31,195 nt of DNA from IMG/VR virus record IMGVR_UViG_3300033567_000010, positions 1 through 31,195 of that record. One strand, 5' to 3'. Below are positions 29,287 through 31,195 of the stretch, in pieces. The number at the start of each line of letters is the position of its first letter. The first letter of the stretch is position 1. The notes under the pieces were generated by a model. It ran no database searches and was not told the origin of the DNA. It was given only the letters and a program-made list of their open reading frames with translations. Both the position numbers and the translations under genes were made by a program. The DNA comes from a virus.

Positions 29287-29460
29287 ATGAACAGCGCAGA
29301 CAGCACGAAAAAGGCCGAAGCAATCCGCCCACAGACCGGTTGTGAGTTGCAATCGGCCTTACTTGTATCCTTCGAGGGGAAACCACCTAAAATACTATGG
29401 ATCGAGGATGATTCTGTTACGCCGATTATCTGGGCCGTATCGGATATCCCGGAATACTAA
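29287..29460 (+). CDS. Small hypothetical protein (57 residues)
   Basis: Frame MNSADSTKKAEAIRPQTGCE, then LQSALLVSFEGKPPKILWIE, then DDSVTPIIWAVSDIPEY. GGGGGTAAG lies upstream of the ATG. It fills the space between the excisionase-like gene and the integrase on the same strand and ends just before the integrase leader. The second half looks like a small beta-sheet protein with conserved-looking W and P residues. No family recognised. The 100 bases before it contain an imperfect hairpin (GGGGCCGGT with ACCGACCCC, 29187-29224). Confidence 0.5.
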   Translation: MNSADSTKKAEAIRPQTGCELQSALLVSFEGKPPKILWIEDDSVTPIIWAVSDIPEY

Positions 29461-29511
29461 AGGGGGGTGATGCCGAACAGTCCTATCTATTATCAGGAAA
29501 GGAGCTGCCAC

Positions 29512-30738
29512 ATGCCCAGTATCGAGAAACGCGGCAACAATTCGTGGCGCCTGGTCGTCGAGGACGGCTATGATGCAAAGGGCAAGCGGGTCCGGCACCG
29601 CAAGAGCGTCACCATAGAGGACCCAGCCCTACTGAAGTCCGCTAAAAAGCTGGGCATTCATCTACAAATGGAACTTGCCTTGTTCCAACGGTTAATCGAG
29701 TCGGGCCAGTACATCCGGCAGGAACGGACCACGTTTGCCGATTTTGTGCCGACGTGGAAGGCTAACTATGCCGACCTGAACATGGGAGAGTATACGCGCC
29801 GAAATTACCAAGCGATTGTGAATATCCGTCTCATCCCCGCTTTTGGGCATCTTGAGATGGGCAAAATAAAGACGATGCACGTCGTCCACTTTCTCACCCA
29901 ACTGCGCGCGCCCGAGGGGCGTTTGGATGGACGTAACAAGCCGCTATCGACCAACACCATACTCAACATCTACAAGACGTTAAAATCGATCCTCGACGCC
30001 GCTGCAAAGTGGAAAGTCATCCTGAGCAACCCGATGGCTGGCGTTGACCGTCCTGTGGCCGACAAGGCCGAGAAACGGGCACTCAAGACCGCGAAGCACT
30101 CCTACACCCTGGCGGAGGCCGGCGCGTTGATCGAGGTGTTACAGGACGAGCCCGAGCACTGGCGGTTGTATTTCCTTGGCGCGTTGCTCGGCGGGTTCCG
30201 GCGAGGTGAAATGTTGGCCATCCAGTGGAGTCAGGTGGACTTTGCGGCGGGAGGTATCCACGTCGAAAAGCAAATCTCGCTGTCAGAGGACGGTAAACGC
30301 ACCGAAGCGGACGTGAAAACTATCGAGTCTGCTGCGTTTGTGCCTATGCCTCGTTGGTACATGGCGGAGTTGGAGAAGTACAAAAAAGTTTGGAACCGGG
30401 AGCGTCTGCGGCAAGGCAAGAACTGGCTTGGTGCCGATAAGCAGTATTTATTTCACCCGGGCCAAGGCCTAAGTTACCACCCCGATACTGCGTCCAAGCG
30501 TTGGCGTAAGGTCAGGGCTAAGTACAATCTGCCAAGCATACGACTGCATGACCTACGTCATACGACGGCCACGTTATTGCGCGAGGACGGTGCCAGCCTC
30601 AAAGACATCCAGGAGCGTCTGCGCCATACCCGTCTAGCCACCACGGCGGACCTGTACACCCACGAGACAGAGCTAGTCAGCCGAGGTACTGCGGATAGGT
30701 TCGAAAAACTTAATCCGGTGAAGTCCCAAACGCAATAA
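29512..30738 (+). CDS. int: Phage integrase, tyrosine recombinase
   Basis: A 408-residue integrase. Residues 1-55 are the arm-binding domain (IEKRGNNSWRLVVEDGYDAK, GKRVRHRKSVT), 70-165 the core-binding SAM-like domain (FADFVPTWKANYADLNMGEY), and 195-395 the catalytic domain: Arg230 in LLGGFRRGEML, Lys269, HDLRH with His346 and Arg349, His372 in RLRHTRLATTADLYTH and nucleophile Tyr382. All catalytic residues are present. The ATG at 29512 has AAAGGAG at a spacing of about 7; the frame is open to GTG 29467, which has poor spacing. The gene ends 109 bases before the tRNA-like attachment core, as in most phages of this type. Confidence 0.95.
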   Translation: MPSIEKRGNNSWRLVVEDGYDAKGKRVRHRKSVTIEDPALLKSAKKLGIHLQMELALFQRLIESGQYIRQERTTFADFVPTWKANYADLNMGEYTRRNYQAIVNIRLIPAFGHLEMGKIKTMHVVHFLTQLRAPEGRLDGRNKPLSTNTILNIYKTLKSILDAAAKWKVILSNPMAGVDRPVADKAEKRALKTAKHSYTLAEAGALIEVLQDEPEHWRLYFLGALLGGFRRGEMLAIQWSQVDFAAGGIHVEKQISLSEDGKRTEADVKTIESAAFVPMPRWYMAELEKYKKVWNRERLRQGKNWLGADKQYLFHPGQGLSYHPDTASKRWRKVRAKYNLPSIRLHDLRHTTATLLREDGASLKDIQERLRHTRLATTADLYTHETELVSRGTADRFEKLNPVKSQTQ

Positions 30739-30746
30739 ACGAGGTT

Positions 30747-30764
30747 GGTCCCCAATCGGTCCCC
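30747..30764. repeat. Candidate left integrase arm site
   Basis: GGTCCCCAATCGGTCCCC starts 9 bases after the integrase stop and itself holds two GGTCCCC units. A copy with one mismatch is at 31010-31027, on the other side of the attachment core. Paired direct repeats around a core are typical of arm-type sites bound by the integrase N-terminal domain. Confidence 0.55.
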
Positions 30765-30807
30765 GAAGCGTACAGCAGGCCACTCACGACCGACCCGATA
30801 AAAACAG

Positions 30808-30834
30808 AAAACCCCTTATGTATCAAGGGGTTTT
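30808..30834. terminator. Bidirectional terminator after the integrase gene
   Basis: AAAACCCCTT, a 7-base loop and AAGGGGTTTT form a perfect 10-bp stem with T tracts in both directions. It ends the integrase transcript 70 bases after its stop. Confidence 0.8.
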
Positions 30835-30846
30835 CGCTGTTAGTTA

Positions 30847-30891
30847 TGGCGTCTCAGGAGGGATTCGAACCCCCGGCCCACAGCTTAGAAG
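30847..30891 (-). other. Attachment core: 3' half of a tRNA-Arg(UCU) gene (attP-like)
   Basis: On the minus strand this segment is a tRNA from the anticodon loop (CTTCTAA, anticodon TCT, 30885-30891) through the T arm (GGGGG TTCGAAT CCCTC) to the encoded CCA (30847-30849). No D arm or 5' acceptor strand lies on the right, and the anticodon stem no longer pairs just before the loop. It is therefore not a working tRNA but the phage copy of the 3' end that restores the host gene on integration. Crossover probably occurs near the anticodon loop. Confidence 0.8.
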
Positions 30892-30931
30892 TCTGGGAAA
30901 GGAGGTAATCATGAGCCACCAAAGGCACTAC

Positions 30932-30956
30932 AAACCCTTGATACTAAGGGTTTTTT
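30932..30956 (+). terminator. Terminator-like hairpin right of the attachment core
   Basis: AAACCCTT, a 6-base loop and AAGGGTTT form an 8-bp stem running into a T-rich stretch (TTTTTTGTTTTT). It shares GTATCAAGGG with the terminator at 30808-30834, in inverted orientation. It follows a perfect ribosome site and ATG (30898-30913) whose 19-codon frame crosses the hairpin. Confidence 0.6.
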
Positions 30957-31009
30957 GTTTTTCACAATAGCCACGAATAATCACATTTTATGTGTGTTTA
31001 TAACCATTC

Positions 31010-31027
31010 GGTCCCCAATCGGCCCCC
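31010..31027. repeat. Candidate right integrase arm site
   Basis: GGTCCCCAATCGGCCCCC differs by one base from the repeat at 30747-30764, in the same orientation and about 119 bases right of the attachment core (left copy about 83 bases away). Its presence on this side suggests that both flanks of the core are phage DNA. Confidence 0.55.
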
Positions 31028-31141
31028 CTGCCGCTCGTTCCATGTTGTTCGTCAACATAAATACGATGCATAATATTAAGGAAATAGATGCGAGGGCTAG
31101 CACACGCGACTTCTGGGATGTGTGAGGGCACGGACAAACAA

Positions 31142-31170
31142 AAAGCCGCAGGCGTGATGTCTGCGGCTTT
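31142..31170 (-). terminator. Terminator at the right edge, stronger on the minus strand
   Basis: AAAGCCGCAG and CTGCGGCTTT form a perfect 10-bp stem with a 9-base loop. On the minus strand it is followed by TTTTTGTTTG, on the plus strand only by TTTCG. It would end leftward transcription entering from beyond the window, possibly the far end of the late operon on a circular phage genome. Confidence 0.75.
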
Positions 31171-31195
31171 CGTGTCAATGCACAGCTGCGAATCC

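Larger units (their letters stand above)
30739..31195. other. Non-coding attachment region
   Basis: No convincing gene lies after the integrase. The stretch holds two candidate arm repeats, two hairpins, the tRNA-derived core and a minus-strand terminator. The 65-codon frame at 30981-31178 runs across that terminator and has no ribosome site. The segment 31030-31140 shows nothing that I can name. Confidence 0.7.

Noticed and set aside
30847-30891. Functional tRNA-Arg gene
   Set aside because: Only the 3' half is present; there is no D arm, no 5' acceptor strand and the anticodon stem does not close.
30981-31178. 65-codon minus-strand frame at the right end
   Set aside because: It reads across a perfect terminator hairpin, has no ribosome site and shows no family pattern.
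1-31195. CRISPR array, insertion sequence or rRNA
   Set aside because: I saw no regularly spaced repeat array, no transposase with terminal repeats and no rRNA. The HTH protein at 11506-11970, often labelled transposase, has no catalytic domain.

Overview
The window is most of a temperate siphophage genome from a spore-forming member of the Bacillota. Reasons: an HK97-type head and packaging module, a siphovirus tail module with a frameshifted tail chaperone pair, a complete lysogeny module, strong AGGAGG-type ribosome sites with many GTG/TTG starts, and a gene that resembles the DNA-binding half of the sporulation master regulator Spo0A. The moderately high GC suggests an Alicyclobacillus-like rather than a low-GC Bacillus host; this is an inference, not a demonstrated assignment.

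Layout. Positions 1-11970 (minus strand) hold the late operon, read from right to left: HTH terminase-like protein, HNH/P-loop protein, small and large terminase, portal, prohead protease, major capsid, a putative decoration protein, connector and adaptor proteins, major tail protein, tail chaperones joined by a -1 frameshift, and the start of the tape measure, which runs off the left edge. Positions 11971-12222 are a regulatory hub: a near-consensus promoter, a terminator about 40 nt into the leader, a 77-nt nested hairpin and a tandem pair of Spo0A-box-like sites. Positions 12223-27791 (minus) hold the early and replication operon: excisionase-like HTH, small phage proteins, DUF2800 nuclease, DUF2815 ssDNA-binding protein, family A DNA polymerase, PcfK/PcfJ-like and DUF3102 proteins, sliding clamp, VapE-type primase-helicase, VRR-NUC nuclease, SNF2 helicase (broken by a 4-base insertion), Spo0A-C-like regulator, DUF4406 protein and ArpU-type late regulator. 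Positions 27850-28170 are the immunity control region, with a Cro-like gene leftward, a CI/LexA-type repressor rightward and repeated operators. Positions 28171-30738 (plus) hold repressor, excisionase-like protein, a small ORF and a tyrosine integrase.

The right end (30739-31195) looks like an intact attP. It has the 3' half of a tRNA-Arg(UCU) gene as core, near-identical 18-base repeats on both sides as candidate arm sites, and no 5' tRNA half. This suggests that the sequence comes from a circular or free phage genome, with the late operon continuing past position 1 and probably wrapping round to the minus-strand terminator at 31142-31170.

Most interesting points: the stand-alone Spo0A effector-domain protein together with Spo0A-box-like sites beside three separate candidate promoters; the attenuator-like late leader with its large hairpin; an iteron-like cluster beside the primase; the 4-base insertion in the helicase Walker A motif; and several small or non-ATG genes that a simple ORF scan misses.
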